DNA of 35,103 nt from Candidatus Enterocola intestinipullorum (GCA_017694565.1 JADIMR010000047.1:1-35103); one strand, 5' to 3'. Positions 22,326 through 31,958 are shown, counted from the first letter of the stretch. Notes: generated from the letters alone by a model not told the origin. Numbers and translations are program-made.

Positions 22326-23321
22326 TTAAATCTTCTTCAACAGCTTCACTCCCCACTTGCCGATTTTATACAGCAATGGATGAGCTATGTGGACAAAGCG
22401 GCCTTCTTCCACCAACTTCCCACCGAAACGCGCCTTGAAATCCCGTACGCCGTAATCCTCGTCCGGCTTACCTGCACCCATCATGTCGAACACGGAAAAG
22501 CCGTTTTCCGCACAATAACGCAGGGCGGAATAGGTGGCGAGTAACGATGGAAACACGTGTTTTATCAACCTGTCCTCGCCACACACGAACCATTCGTACA
22601 TCTTGCCTCCAAAACCCACGCACACGGTCCCGCCTATTATCTTTCCGTTGAAATCCACCAACAGGTAATGCGTCGATGGAAAATCTGCTAATTTTGTAAA
22701 GAATTCTTTCGGAAACAAAGGAGTCTTCACTTTTGTCTTGTACAAGTCGGACAATAAATCGTAGTATTGCGAGACCTGTTCAGGACTTGGTTTTTCAACT
22801 ATTACAGCACCATCACGCACGCTCGTCTTTACATCCCTTTTTATATTCTTCGAGACATTGGCATCAACGATGTCGATAGTTGTTGTGTCCACTTTGAAAT
22901 TCAAATGCTTTTCATATTTGAAGCCGGCACGTTCAAAAACAGGTTTATACGCGGAATAATCGAAAAAATTCCGTGTTTCTATATATATGGCTTGCTTTTT
23001 AAGCCTTTTTTGGGTTTCCGACAGCAGCAAAGCCAATGCTTTCTCCGAAACATCATCGGCGAGCATCGGGCCCGCGTTTATTACGGCCCTACGGGTAAGA
23101 AACTGTTTTGCAGGATTTTTATCGTATGTCACATAACCGACAATCACAGCTTTCAATTCTCCGTTTTCTTCTACCCCGTAAGCGAAGGGTCTCATAAAAT
23201 ATAAAGATGAGTAAAATTCAAAGCATTCTTGAGATTGGAAATAGGAAAACGTAGATGATGCTTCCTGCAAATTCCGCCATTTTTCTATATAATTGTCAAG
23301 ATTTTCAATGAAAAATGCCAT
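22326..23321 (-). CDS. FemAB/GNAT-like acyl or aminoacyl transferase
   Basis: Predicted transferase of the FemAB-related GNAT superfamily, 331 residues, cytoplasmic. Two GNAT halves are visible: the first around residues 40-130 (KAVIVGYVTYDKNP, AVINAGPMLADD) and the second around 190-310 (THYLLVDFNGKIIGGTVCVGFGGKMYEWFVCGE, cut here to its key part IIGGTVCVGFGGKMYEW, then the FDMMGAGKPDEDYGVRDFK region and KARFGG). The FK-x-x-FGG ending is characteristic. Members attach amino acids to lipid II or acyl groups to sugars; here it sits between two flippase genes, so modification of the exported glycan or of a lipid-linked unit is the likely job. A -7 box lies 37 bases upstream. Confidence 0.8.
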   Translation of the reverse strand: MAFFIENLDNYIEKWRNLQEASSTFSYFQSQECFEFYSSLYFMRPFAYGVEENGELKAVIVGYVTYDKNPAKQFLTRRAVINAGPMLADDVSEKALALLLSETQKRLKKQAIYIETRNFFDYSAYKPVFERAGFKYEKHLNFKVDTTTIDIVDANVSKNIKRDVKTSVRDGAVIVEKPSPEQVSQYYDLLSDLYKTKVKTPLFPKEFFTKLADFPSTHYLLVDFNGKIIGGTVCVGFGGKMYEWFVCGEDRLIKHVFPSLLATYSALRYCAENGFSVFDMMGAGKPDEDYGVRDFKARFGGKLVEEGRFVHIAHPLLYKIGKWGVKLLKKI

Positions 23322-23357
23322 AATATCAATTTTTCGGATTTTTATTTAAATTGTTCG

Positions 23358-23365
23358 CAAATATA
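23358..23365 (-). promoter_or_regulatory. Candidate -7 box for the FemAB-like gene
   Basis: The minus strand reads TATATTTG, an exact TAnnTTTG match, 37 bases before the ATG and 13 bases beyond the upstream flippase stop. No TTTG is seen at the -33 position, so it may be a secondary promoter inside the operon. Confidence 0.4.
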
Positions 23366-23377
23366 GAAACAGACTTA

Positions 23378-24664
23378 TTAATTTTTCTGTTTTTTAGAGC
23401 TTGATTTTCTTAGCATCAAACCATAAGCCACCACCATCGCTACCGCCACGAAAATCTCAGTCAGCAAGAAAGTCATTGCAGCCCCTACGCCCTGCCACGA
23501 CGGCACGAACACGAACATGAATACGGCTGCGACAACAGTGGCAGCAAGATATATGTAAAAATACCAGCCCTTCTGCGTTCCGCCTCCTGATGCAAGCAAC
23601 CCCAACTGCCCCGTCAACATGCCTGCGCTTGCCGCCACGGCCATCAGCGACAAAATCCGCATTATCTTTTCCGTACCCGTATAATCCTCTCCCAACCATG
23701 CCGGCAAATACGGGGAGATAATGAAAATAGCCGTTGCCGCCAACGCCATAACGCACGCACCGCCTATGACCAACCTTTTTACCAAAGCGCAAGCCTTTGC
23801 CTTGTCATCAACCGCCATGCGGCTGACAGCGGGGTAAAACGCCTGCACTACCGGCACTGCCAGCAAGGTCATCAAAGCACGGATTATCTTGTCGGATGCC
23901 GTGAACCTTCCCACCTCGGCTGCCGGAGCGAAATGAGCCAATGCCATCACCACTATCAACAAATAAATATTATTTGACACGTTTGAGACGAATATCGGAG
24001 TGCTTTCTTGTAGTTCCGCAAGGCAGTCCTTGAAATCGAACTTCGGAAAACCAACCCACCCCGAAACGGCAATCATAACTATCAACATCACGTCCGCCAC
24101 AATCGACACGATTCCGGGCAAAGCGGCAGCCAAAAGATAGTCATCCGGACCTTTGACAAATATGAATGTGAATGGCAACAACAAAAATTTAGCCACACAA
24201 TTGAAAATTGCCACCCAGCGGATTTTTCCCAATCCTTGGAAAAGGAAAGTGAACAAGAACGCCTCGCCGACCACCGTGGTGAACTTGGCAAACAGCACCG
24301 GCCGGTAGATTTCATAATTCGGGAAAAAGGATATTGCCGTAAGTATCACGAAGCAGGACAACAGCAGCCCGATACGGCAAAAAAACGCCGCCGAAAATAT
24401 GCGGTCGAGCTCCTTCCTGTCATCCCGCGCCAAGGCAATCCGTTTGGACACCGAGAGATTGAAGCCGAAATCGACCACAATCATCAAAAATTGGCAAACC
24501 GCCAGGGAGAAACCCACATGCCCGAACTTCTCCGCCCCCAACACCACAATCAGATAAGGCAACACTATCAGCGACGGAACATAATTCAAGCCCTGAAAAA
24601 CAACGAGGTAAAGCACGTCCTTTACCTCGTGTCGGTTGGATGATATGTCGGGAAAAATGGACAA
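23378..24664 (-). CDS. Wzx-type oligosaccharide flippase, copy 2
   Basis: Polytopic MOP-family flippase, 428 residues, paralogous with the protein encoded at 20958-22223 along its whole length, from HEVKDVLYLVVFQGLN to LLTEIFVAVAMVVAYGLMLR. No ATG lies near the conserved N terminus; TTG at 24664 is the best start, 12 bases after the DUF354 stop and in the same frame. The pair flanks the FemAB-like gene, which suggests a tandem duplication. Whether both are active on the same glycan unit cannot be read from sequence. Confidence 0.87.
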   Translation of the reverse strand: MSIFPDISSNRHEVKDVLYLVVFQGLNYVPSLIVLPYLIVVLGAEKFGHVGFSLAVCQFLMIVVDFGFNLSVSKRIALARDDRKELDRIFSAAFFCRIGLLLSCFVILTAISFFPNYEIYRPVLFAKFTTVVGEAFLFTFLFQGLGKIRWVAIFNCVAKFLLLPFTFIFVKGPDDYLLAAALPGIVSIVADVMLIVMIAVSGWVGFPKFDFKDCLAELQESTPIFVSNVSNNIYLLIVVMALAHFAPAAEVGRFTASDKIIRALMTLLAVPVVQAFYPAVSRMAVDDKAKACALVKRLVIGGACVMALAATAIFIISPYLPAWLGEDYTGTEKIMRILSLMAVAASAGMLTGQLGLLASGGGTQKGWYFYIYLAATVVAAVFMFVFVPSWQGVGAAMTFLLTEIFVAVAMVVAYGLMLRKSSSKKQKN

Positions 24665-24676
24665 AAGGAAATGATA

Positions 24677-25732
24677 TTATGCTTTACTTATTCTCCTATT
24701 TTGTTCAACAATATCAAGCATGAACGAATTTATATCAATAAACTTGGTACTTAGTGATGCTCTTATTTCTGCCTGATGTTTCGCAACTTCTTGTTTCTCC
24801 ATAATTACTTTTTTAAGCCATTGATCAATTGAAATTGTTCTCCGATTGGAAAAATACGCAATCTCCGCCGCTGCCAGATTAGCGGGCATATCGTAGCGTA
24901 TGCCTAAATAATATGCAGGAATCCCTAACAACGCCGCCTCTCTTGCCATGCTGTCCCCGGAAGAAACCAATCCGCAACTGTAATATATCAACGAATGAAT
25001 GTCTTTGACCGGTTCTTGCAACAAAATCCAATGTTTGGGATATAAACTCCTGTTCGTTTTTTTCTCCAACGACAATAAAACCGGCATATCGACAGGCACG
25101 GCATTTGCCATTTGCAATATACTGTCAGGGGCTTGTCCAGCATAATTTATCGTACCTACAGAAACTTCCCTGAAAAACAAATACGCATACGGCTTCAATC
25201 CATAATCTGACAAGACAGATGAATCCGGTCGAAAAAGTTTTTCGTTTAAGTATGCCCATTCTTTCAAAACTGGCAAAACAGACATGTTATTTCTACGTGT
25301 TTCTCCATCTTTCAACTGATATACACATAAATATTCTTTCGTTCCAAATACAGTTTTCAATTTGCTGTCAAGACTTTGCGGGTCATCCTCAAAAGAGGAA
25401 TAGGGCTTCCTTTTTAATCTTGCGATTTCACAACATTGTCTTCCATTGGAAAATGCGATATCGAATTTATGCAGCATACCCCATATAAACAGTTGAAAAA
25501 AACGCAAGAGGTTAGCCTCAATAATGGCAGAAAATTTAGTCATACGATGCCTGCCTATGGTTTCCACCGTTACATTTTTCATGCCCGCAAGTTCCTCTTT
25601 TGCAATTAACGGCAACTTGCCCCTTCCGAGCACAGTTACAAGAACCTCAGAACCTCTGCTGGATAATGCGGCTATGAGATTTTTGTAGAAATTAAATTGG
25701 GGAGTATGCAGTATGTCTATCCAAACTTTCAT
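24677..25732 (-). CDS. DUF354-family protein (predicted glycosyltransferase)
   Basis: Soluble protein of 351 residues whose N terminus MKVWIDILHTPQFNFYKNLI is the hallmark of DUF354, a GT-B-like family found in polysaccharide loci. The middle AFSNGRQCCEIARLKRKPYSSFEDDP and the C-terminal CGLVSSGDSMAREAALLGIPAYYLG (key part SGDSMAREAALLG) agree with a UDP-sugar-binding C domain. The reaction is not established for the family as I know it. It begins one base after the stop of the sugar dehydrogenase gene and is followed by the flippase gene, so it is part of the same operon. Confidence 0.8.
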   Translation of the reverse strand: MKVWIDILHTPQFNFYKNLIAALSSRGSEVLVTVLGRGKLPLIAKEELAGMKNVTVETIGRHRMTKFSAIIEANLLRFFQLFIWGMLHKFDIAFSNGRQCCEIARLKRKPYSSFEDDPQSLDSKLKTVFGTKEYLCVYQLKDGETRRNNMSVLPVLKEWAYLNEKLFRPDSSVLSDYGLKPYAYLFFREVSVGTINYAGQAPDSILQMANAVPVDMPVLLSLEKKTNRSLYPKHWILLQEPVKDIHSLIYYSCGLVSSGDSMAREAALLGIPAYYLGIRYDMPANLAAAEIAYFSNRRTISIDQWLKKVIMEKQEVAKHQAEIRASLSTKFIDINSFMLDIVEQNRRISKA

Positions 25733-25733
25733 T

Positions 25734-27035
25734 TTACCAACACAAACCTTTATAATCAGGAGAGGATTCCAACTCCTTTATGCGAACAAGGTCGAAGATT
25801 TTTTGACCGGGACGCAATTGCAAAGTTTTAAATTGTTCGTCTTTATTTGAAATAACCAATAACTCGGCATGGCAGCAAACATCTTGCAAATCATCCTTCA
25901 ACATTTTATCCAAATGCGGAAGTTTTTCACTTATCACGCTTTTGTTCTTACCTATCAGTCTTGAAAGAGATACATTCTTGTCAAAAATTTCTATATCATA
26001 GCCCTTGCCATGCAAATACTCTATCACATTGACTATGGGTGAATTTCTCATATCGTCGGTTCCAGCCTTGAAGCTCAAACCTAAAAAACCGATTTTCCGA
26101 CACCCGCTCTTTTCAATCTCCATCACACATCGTGTTATGTGTTTTCTATTGCTATCATCTATCACATTTAAAACCGGAGTATCCAAATACAAATCGTGTG
26201 CAAGGGTTTTTAATCCTCGCAAATCTTTTGGCAAACAACTGCCGCCATATGCGAATCCGGGTTTAAAATAGTATGGAGAGATATTCAGCTGTTTGTCCAT
26301 ACAGAAAATGCGCATAACTTCATGGGAATCTATACCCAACGCAGCACATATCGCTCCCACTTCATTGGCAAAAACGACTTTCAAGGCATGGTACGAATTA
26401 TTCACGTACTTTATCATCTCCGCTACGTTTATTGCAACGACCTCTATGGGGGCGTTCGTTTCTGAATAAAGATTTTTCAATGTGTCAATCGCAGCGGGGC
26501 AAGACGAACCTAACACGGTCAAAGGCGGATTCATATAATCGTGGACGGCAGTCCCCTCACGCAAAAACTCAGGATTGGACACGACTGCAAAATCCTCATC
26601 GGCTTTCTTTCCTGAAATTTCGGATATTATCCTTGTTACTTTGGCATTTGTACCAGGAAAAACAGTCGACCTTATTACGATTATGTGAAACCCATTTTTA
26701 TCCTTCAACGCTTCTCCTATTTCCCGCGCGGTTTGAAAAATGTATTCAAGGTTCAAATGGCCATTATCGGCAGATGGAGTTCCAACACACAAAAACGAAA
26801 TATCTGTTGACTTAACAGCGTCCTTATAATCTTTTGTAGCTCTTATTTTCCCGGCATTGTGCGCATCCGCAATCAAATGGTCAATATCCTTTTCAACAAT
26901 AGTCGGCATTCCGGAATTTATCAAATTGATTTTTTCTTCCGAAACATCCACGCCGACAACATTATGACCACGTGCCGCAAGGCATCCCATGCCAACGCAG
27001 CCCACATAACCCAAACCGAAAATTGAAATATTCAT
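25734..27035 (-). CDS. algD: GDP-mannose 6-dehydrogenase-like sugar dehydrogenase
   Basis: NAD-dependent four-electron nucleotide-sugar dehydrogenase, 433 residues. Seen: the NAD-binding GLGYVG (7-12), FLCVGTPS (81-88), NPEFLREGTA (154-163), the catalytic Cys267 in FAYGGSCLPKD, and GLSFKAGTDDMRNSP. The sequences VGTPSADNGHLNLEYI, DKQLNISPYYFKPGFAYGG (key part LNISPYYFKPG) and HAELLVISNKDEQF are closer to AlgD than to UDP-glucose dehydrogenase, so GDP-mannuronate is the expected product. UDP-sugar oxidation is the alternative. It precedes DUF354 by one base and follows a GT4 gene with a 44-base gap. Confidence 0.8.
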   Translation of the reverse strand: MNISIFGLGYVGCVGMGCLAARGHNVVGVDVSEEKINLINSGMPTIVEKDIDHLIADAHNAGKIRATKDYKDAVKSTDISFLCVGTPSADNGHLNLEYIFQTAREIGEALKDKNGFHIIVIRSTVFPGTNAKVTRIISEISGKKADEDFAVVSNPEFLREGTAVHDYMNPPLTVLGSSCPAAIDTLKNLYSETNAPIEVVAINVAEMIKYVNNSYHALKVVFANEVGAICAALGIDSHEVMRIFCMDKQLNISPYYFKPGFAYGGSCLPKDLRGLKTLAHDLYLDTPVLNVIDDSNRKHITRCVMEIEKSGCRKIGFLGLSFKAGTDDMRNSPIVNVIEYLHGKGYDIEIFDKNVSLSRLIGKNKSVISEKLPHLDKMLKDDLQDVCCHAELLVISNKDEQFKTLQLRPGQKIFDLVRIKELESSPDYKGLCW

Positions 27036-27079
27036 ATTAATTTGCTTAAAACTATGATGAATGATTTAACGTATCGTTG

Positions 27080-27997
27080 TTAATGTTTACATATCAAATT
27101 ATAAATATCCAGTAACTTCGTTGCAACTGTCTTGTTATCCATGCCTTTTGCCAATATCACAGTCCTCCCTTGCGTGCGTAAAGGGGATGCCAGAACAATT
27201 CGTAATTTCTGTGACAGATCTTCAGCTACGGGCTTTGCGATGTAGCAATTCAATATCCCTTCCGTCACTTCCGCAACATCTCCCACATCGACGCTCACGA
27301 TAGGGCAACCGCAATACAGAGCCTCTTTCACTACCTGCGGGGATCCTTCCGATTTGGAAGTCATTAAAAACACATCAGCCGCATAAAACAATGACGCGAC
27401 CTGTTGTCTGGAAAATCCTTTCATTTCAACCAAATCGACTCCGGGCAATAACGCGACAGCCGCTTGCGCCAATGCCGCGTTTTTTACAGCATTATCGAAT
27501 GCTCCTGCAAACAACACATACTGACCATCCATTTTCCACCCCAATTCCTTTCGTGCCTCTGCCATTTCTTTAACTGCAAAATTATCAGTATCTATTCCGC
27601 AAGGCAGCAAACTGTACTTTCCTGTCAAGCCTGACATTTCCACATTTTTCTTGGACACGAAAATATTCCAAGCGGACAAACGCATTGCGATTTTAGATAA
27701 TCTCAAAACCTTGGAATCGTTTATGTCGCTGCCGTGATATGTCGTAACAACAGGTACTTTTCTTTGCAAATTAGCCAATAAACCACTAAGCCCGTAATGG
27801 GCATGGACAATATCCGGTTGGAAGTCTTCTATCTTTTGCTTCAACGACCGTATATTTTTCAAATACCCTGCCAATCCTTTTCCAACCACTCCGAAATAGT
27901 CTATTTCCGCTCCGTTTTTGGAAAGGGCTTCTGCCTGTTCGGTAATGAAAGGTGCGAAACGGCCCTTGTTATATGAAGCTACGATAAGGATTCTCAT
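27080..27997 (-). CDS. Family 4 glycosyltransferase
   Basis: GT-B fold enzyme of 305 residues, on the short side for the family. N-terminal domain: MRILIVASYNKGRFAPFI, DIVHAHYGLSGLLA (acceptor side), TTYHGSD. C-terminal domain: LLPCGIDTDNF, YVLFAGAF, and the donor-binding KSEGSPQVVKEALYCGCPIVSVDVG (the E-x7-E motif around SEGSPQVVKEAL). It lies in the polysaccharide operon, 20 bases downstream of the polytopic protein gene. Donor and linkage unknown. Confidence 0.87.
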   Translation of the reverse strand: MRILIVASYNKGRFAPFITEQAEALSKNGAEIDYFGVVGKGLAGYLKNIRSLKQKIEDFQPDIVHAHYGLSGLLANLQRKVPVVTTYHGSDINDSKVLRLSKIAMRLSAWNIFVSKKNVEMSGLTGKYSLLPCGIDTDNFAVKEMAEARKELGWKMDGQYVLFAGAFDNAVKNAALAQAAVALLPGVDLVEMKGFSRQQVASLFYAADVFLMTSKSEGSPQVVKEALYCGCPIVSVDVGDVAEVTEGILNCYIAKPVAEDLSQKLRIVLASPLRTQGRTVILAKGMDNKTVATKLLDIYNLICKH

Positions 27998-28017
27998 TAA
28001 ACGTGAAACTTTGTTTT

Positions 28018-29436
28018 TTATATTAATCCCCTTCCTGCCAATTTAAACCACGACCATGCCAATCCAATCACAAACGTGCCAAAACACCAATAATTAAACC
28101 ATCTTTTATTATTATTCTGCATGATGGAAACTCCGTATGCTGCAAACAACAATACGAACGGCAAAGCAGGTAAATGAAAACGCTCAGAGTGTGCAAAACT
28201 ACTTAAAGATAATACTAACAAATAAGAACACATGAGAGCTATTGGCAAAACATGTTTCTTCCATTCCCCGCTAAACAATAATGAAAACAATGAAAATATG
28301 GTAAAAAAAGACATGATATTCTTTATGTAATTTCCACCATTTATCATCTGTTGATCTTCCTGATCTTCTATATGAACTATAGTAGGAAACGGAATTGTAA
28401 AAATCAATGGTGCAAATATTGCCGCACCGGCATACTTTGCAAAGGCATTACCGCCCTTGCGTTCCGAACGCCACTCCATATTGCCTTGCTGGGCACTGCT
28501 TCCGGTTTCAATCATTGTGCTTACCTCATCGGCAATTTGCCCGCCGATACCGATGCCTAAAACACAAAGCACTAAAACGGAAACCATTATTTTCTTGCCC
28601 CACCCCACAATTCGGCTTGAACTGAATACCAAAGCGAAGCATAGGGAAGCGAACAGGACCGCACCAAGTGCCGTTCTAAAAAAGAAAGTAGCCGCTCCCG
28701 ACAATAATACGGCAATAAGTGCCGGGACATCCAACTTCTCCCCCCTTATCATATAATCCGCACGTTCCACGAACAATACCGTAAGAAAAACCATTATCGG
28801 TTCTTTCAAATGCAGACCGCAATAATATATCAAATTCGGCATCAGCATACAAAAAACACCTGCCATTCTTCCTACGCTTTCTCCAAAATTCCTTACTGCA
28901 AGTTTATAAACAAGCACGGCTGTCAAAGAAAGCCATAATGCATGTAGCAAACGAGTGAATATCAGCGAATCATTAGACAGCCAATAAACGAAACTCAAAT
29001 ATATGGGGTAGCCTGAATCCGAATACAGCATGTGTGCATAAGCGTAAAACTTGTTGAGAAAGTCAAACTCACCATTCGAAATCAAATAATGTCCATATTT
29101 GCCCATATGATCGTAAAATCCCACATCAGCCGCTGCGAATTCAAAAGGTGTCCCTGTCATCTCCATATAAAATAAATACGAGAACACCACATATACGCAG
29201 CGTATCAAGAATGAAACTACAAACAGACGATTTTCAAATGTTTTGGGTGTAACATTCGCCCAAGCCTTGGTGAGATAATTCACCCCTAAGAAAAATCCTA
29301 CGACCTCCACCACCCCAAACAATATAAGCCATAACGGCAAAGCGTATTGAAAAAACAACACGCTTACAACAGCCAAAAGCACAAAATAATACACAATTGC
29401 TTTGTTGGCAAATATTCTCGGGAAATAGGTCAACAT
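28018..29436 (-). CDS. Polytopic membrane protein, GT-C or polymerase-like
   Basis: A 472-residue integral membrane protein with about 10 to 12 hydrophobic segments. A periplasmic-side loop holds AAADVGFYDHMGKYGHYLIS and DSGYPIYLSFVYWL, and HLKEPIMVFL follows, features typical of GT-C enzymes (PMT/ArnT type, GT39-like) that use lipid-linked sugar donors. In a locus with flippases it could alternatively be the repeat-unit polymerase (Wzy), for which no other candidate is present. No hit can be checked here, so I leave it unnamed. Genes either side (GT4s) are separated by 20 and 11 bases. Confidence 0.72.
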   Translation of the reverse strand: MLTYFPRIFANKAIVYYFVLLAVVSVLFFQYALPLWLILFGVVEVVGFFLGVNYLTKAWANVTPKTFENRLFVVSFLIRCVYVVFSYLFYMEMTGTPFEFAAADVGFYDHMGKYGHYLISNGEFDFLNKFYAYAHMLYSDSGYPIYLSFVYWLSNDSLIFTRLLHALWLSLTAVLVYKLAVRNFGESVGRMAGVFCMLMPNLIYYCGLHLKEPIMVFLTVLFVERADYMIRGEKLDVPALIAVLLSGAATFFFRTALGAVLFASLCFALVFSSSRIVGWGKKIMVSVLVLCVLGIGIGGQIADEVSTMIETGSSAQQGNMEWRSERKGGNAFAKYAGAAIFAPLIFTIPFPTIVHIEDQEDQQMINGGNYIKNIMSFFTIFSLFSLLFSGEWKKHVLPIALMCSYLLVLSLSSFAHSERFHLPALPFVLLFAAYGVSIMQNNNKRWFNYWCFGTFVIGLAWSWFKLAGRGLI

Positions 29437-29447
29437 TTTAGTATTTC

Positions 29448-30551
29448 TTACGTTCGGTTGATTTTAAAATATAGATTATTTAAATGTAGTATGTATTGCT
29501 CTATACTGAATTTACTCCTTATCGTTTCTGCATTATGATAAGAACTTTCAAAAAATCGCTGAGGGCTTGAAATAAATCCTGCAAAACTTTTATATAAATC
29601 CTCAACATCCTTTGTTTTATACAAAACAGCCAATTCTCCATTATCGGTAACCTCCCGCATTACACCCCAATCATTTACAAAAACAGGTATTCCGGAAGCT
29701 ATCGCCTCAATTACTGCCAAACCAAAGGTATCATGATCAGTGCTATACAAAAAAGCATCCCACGTTTTTAACAATTCCGGCACATCAGTCCTCGAACCCA
29801 AAAAACGGACACTTTCCATCAGTCCGTTACGAACACAAAAATCATGACATTTGTCAAAATAACCGGGATTCTTTTCGTCTTTTCTTCCAACGAAATCAAA
29901 TCGGTAGTTTATATTATTTTCCTTTAATACTTTCAGAAACTTGCATAATGTATATTGATCCCTGCCTTGCACAAAATTCCCGACAGTACCCAATCTAAGG
30001 ACTCCACTTGTTGCCTCATGTTTATTAATATCTCCCAACTTGGAAAAATCGACCCCATTATACACGACTGCAACTTTGGATTCGGGCAAGTTCAGATTGC
30101 CGACAAAATAGCCTTTTTGTGTCTTGCTGACAAATATATTGCAATCAATACGTTTACTTATAAACTTTATCATGGCATCTCCTCTTTTATTCAACCCATA
30201 ATCATAACCATGATATGTTTGTACTATTTTTACTTTTGTTCCAATCAACGCGATTTTGGCATATATTGCATCCAAATATTGTTGAGCATGTACGATTTTG
30301 GCCTTATAACCTAAAATCCGCTTTCTTAGTCTTATTAAATAAACCGGGTCGAAAGGAAATTTTGGGAACAACAATGAGAAGGTTACTCCTGTATTTTTTA
30401 AATCTTCTTCGAGAGCCCCGCCTTTTCTATGAATAGCTGCAATTTTATATCCCAACTTGTCTTTCTTGCGGAACAAGTCCATGAGCAAAGTTTCCGCCCC
30501 TCCTCTATTCAATGAACCGAACAAATAAACTATGTCGCAACAAGGAATCAT
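29448..30551 (-). CDS. Family 4 glycosyltransferase
   Basis: GT-B enzyme of 367 residues. It starts with IVYLFGSLNRGGAETLLMDLFR, the classic GGAE region of GT4 proteins, then KIVHAQQYLDAIYA and TYHGYDYG. The donor domain has VVYNGVDFSKL, RLGTVGNFVQGRDQ, RFLGSRTDVPELL and DTFGLAVIEAIASGIPVFV with the E-x7-E motif. The start overlaps the upstream GT2 stop by four bases (ATGA). The polypeptide is AT-rich compared with the housekeeping genes to the left. Confidence 0.88.
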   Translation of the reverse strand: MIPCCDIVYLFGSLNRGGAETLLMDLFRKKDKLGYKIAAIHRKGGALEEDLKNTGVTFSLLFPKFPFDPVYLIRLRKRILGYKAKIVHAQQYLDAIYAKIALIGTKVKIVQTYHGYDYGLNKRGDAMIKFISKRIDCNIFVSKTQKGYFVGNLNLPESKVAVVYNGVDFSKLGDINKHEATSGVLRLGTVGNFVQGRDQYTLCKFLKVLKENNINYRFDFVGRKDEKNPGYFDKCHDFCVRNGLMESVRFLGSRTDVPELLKTWDAFLYSTDHDTFGLAVIEAIASGIPVFVNDWGVMREVTDNGELAVLYKTKDVEDLYKSFAGFISSPQRFFESSYHNAETIRSKFSIEQYILHLNNLYFKINRT

Positions 30552-31540
30552 AAATTACGTTTCTTCTTTTTTATTATCCACTGTTTTACATTCGATGCTA
30601 CAAGCCTCATCCTATGCAACATACGCAAAACGCTTATCGGGGTTTTGTATTGCAGCCTTATTGACAATGGTTGCAAGCTCCAATCCACTTTTTTTAGTTC
30701 CTGCAACGCTGCTTCATGATATTGTTTGTCCAAATAATATAGAAACAGTCCGGTAACCCTTAACTTGTCTATCAGGTATTTGTAATCAGGATTCGTATAC
30801 TCGCAACCTTCCAAAAACGACAAATTCCAAAGCATGTGGGTTTGCGGATTGTGAAGTTTGCCTACTGCCCGCTTTTCTACGGGAACATCTTGAAAGTAAT
30901 ACGACAAATTCTCATTTAAAAATACAACCTTGTAATTCAAAGCAAGTTGTATCCACAAATAAAAATCCTCTCCCAATGTCAAATTAACAGGAAATCCTTT
31001 TAGATCGAGAAAAGCAACTCTACGCACTGCGACAGCCCCGGTCCATAAAGGCATTTGCATACTGTCCGCATATTGACGGCAATAGTTTATGTAGCCGCTC
31101 TTGAAATCTTTCTGCAATCCGAAATCCAACTCCCTTGGAAATCCATTTTTATAATAATAATAGGCCGTACCGAACGCTGCCGCTTCCGGATATTCCACTA
31201 CCAACTTGTCCATTGCAGCAAGGAAGCCGTCGGCCCACCAATCATCTGCGTCCAAAAAACAAAGATAATCCCCGCAAGACATTTTCACCCCGTTGTTACG
31301 CGCCGTACTCACACCGCTGTTCACTTGTTTAATCAGCTTGAATCTGCCACTATCATGCAAGTTCCGCATTTTCGGGTTGTCGAGGGTCATTTTTTCAACC
31401 GCTTCACAAGAGCCGTCAGTCGAGCCGTCGTCCACAACTATCAATTCATAATCATCGTATGTTTGATACAACACGCTTTGCAGAGTTCTTGCCACATACG
31501 GTGCTTTGTTATACAAAGGGACTATAACAGAAAATCTCAC
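30548..31540 (-). CDS. Family 2 glycosyltransferase
   Basis: GT-A enzyme of about 330 residues: [22 protein letters not shown] at the start, [12 protein letters not shown], and the metal-binding CFLDADDWW (DxD). A further [16 protein letters not shown] gives the ED-type catalytic acid. I place the start at GTG 31540 ([12 protein letters not shown]), which fits the family; an ATG at 31576 adds twelve residues and is the alternative. It is the first gene of the long minus-strand operon that runs to the flippases, and diverges from the truncated ATPase gene. Confidence 0.85.
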   Translation of the reverse strand: MRFSVIVPLYNKAPYVARTLQSVLYQTYDDYELIVVDDGSTDGSCEAVEKMTLDNPKMRNLHDSGRFKLIKQVNSGVSTARNNGVKMSCGDYLCFLDADDWWADGFLAAMDKLVVEYPEAAAFGTAYYYYKNGFPRELDFGLQKDFKSGYINYCRQYADSMQMPLWTGAVAVRRVAFLDLKGFPVNLTLGEDFYLWIQLALNYKVVFLNENLSYYFQDVPVEKRAVGKLHNPQTHMLWNLSFLEGCEYTNPDYKYLIDKLRVTGLFLYYLDKQYHEAALQELKKVDWSLQPLSIRLQYKTPISVLRMLHRMRLVASNVKQWIIKKKKRNL

Positions 31541-31610
31541 GAAAACAATTTTTATTCCGCCCGCTAATTTACACATTAAATGTGAAAGGAGGTAAAGTTT
31601 GCAGCAAGTC

Positions 31611-31645
31611 TTTGTTGCGATTACTCATTGTCATACTTATCTTTG
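31611..31645 (+). promoter_or_regulatory. Promoter of the truncated ATPase gene
   Basis: TATCTTTG (31638-31645) is an exact -7 box; TTTGTTG begins at 31611, which puts the second TTG 20 bases upstream. The start codon at 31672 is 26 bases downstream. The promoter seems intact although its gene is broken, so a short transcript crossing into the repeat remnant is expected. Confidence 0.55.
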
Positions 31646-31671
31646 ACTTATCGAATTCCCAGACTTCAACC

Positions 31672-31902
31672 ATGAAATACCCGATTGGCATACAGACGTT
31701 TTCAGAAATCATAACGCAGGGTTATGTATACGTGGACAAGACGGAGCATGTTTATAACTTGGCTCACGGTGGCAAGTACTATTTCCTAAGCCGTCCGCGC
31801 AGCGGATGCACCCACAGAGATGCAGCCACAACCTGTATCACGGTCCCGAAAGGAGCGAACATAATACTCTGCGCTGTCGGTTTTCCACCGCAAATGCGCT
31901 AG
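31672..31902 (+). pseudogene. Truncated AAA-ATPase/PD-(D/E)XK family gene
   Basis: The first 43 codons (31672-31800) read [20 protein letters not shown], then [10 protein letters not shown] and [10 protein letters not shown]. This is the start of a large family of Bacteroidota proteins of over 500 residues with an AAA-like ATPase domain and a C-terminal nuclease-like domain. The next residues should be the RFGKS Walker A; instead the frame turns to [15 protein letters not shown] and stops at 31902. So only the N-terminal tail remains. The break is followed within about 85 bases by a decayed copy of the branched repeat element. An intact promoter precedes it. Confidence 0.8.
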
Positions 31903-31958
31903 CGCTACGCTTAATTCGCGGTTAAGCATAAAACAACATGCACGATAGACGCAGGTGT
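31885..31958 (-). repeat. Decayed branched-element copy
   Basis: Read on the minus strand, TTTATGCTTAA (31933-31923) is followed by ACCGCGAAT (31923-31915), a loop with TAAGCG, and ATTTGCGGT (31895-31887): the same right outer arm and following stem as copy A, with one G-T pair. Before it, ACCTGCG...GCATGT recalls the third hairpin with one mismatch. The left outer arm and other hairpins are missing. This is the only such repeat within the polysaccharide locus. Confidence 0.65.
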
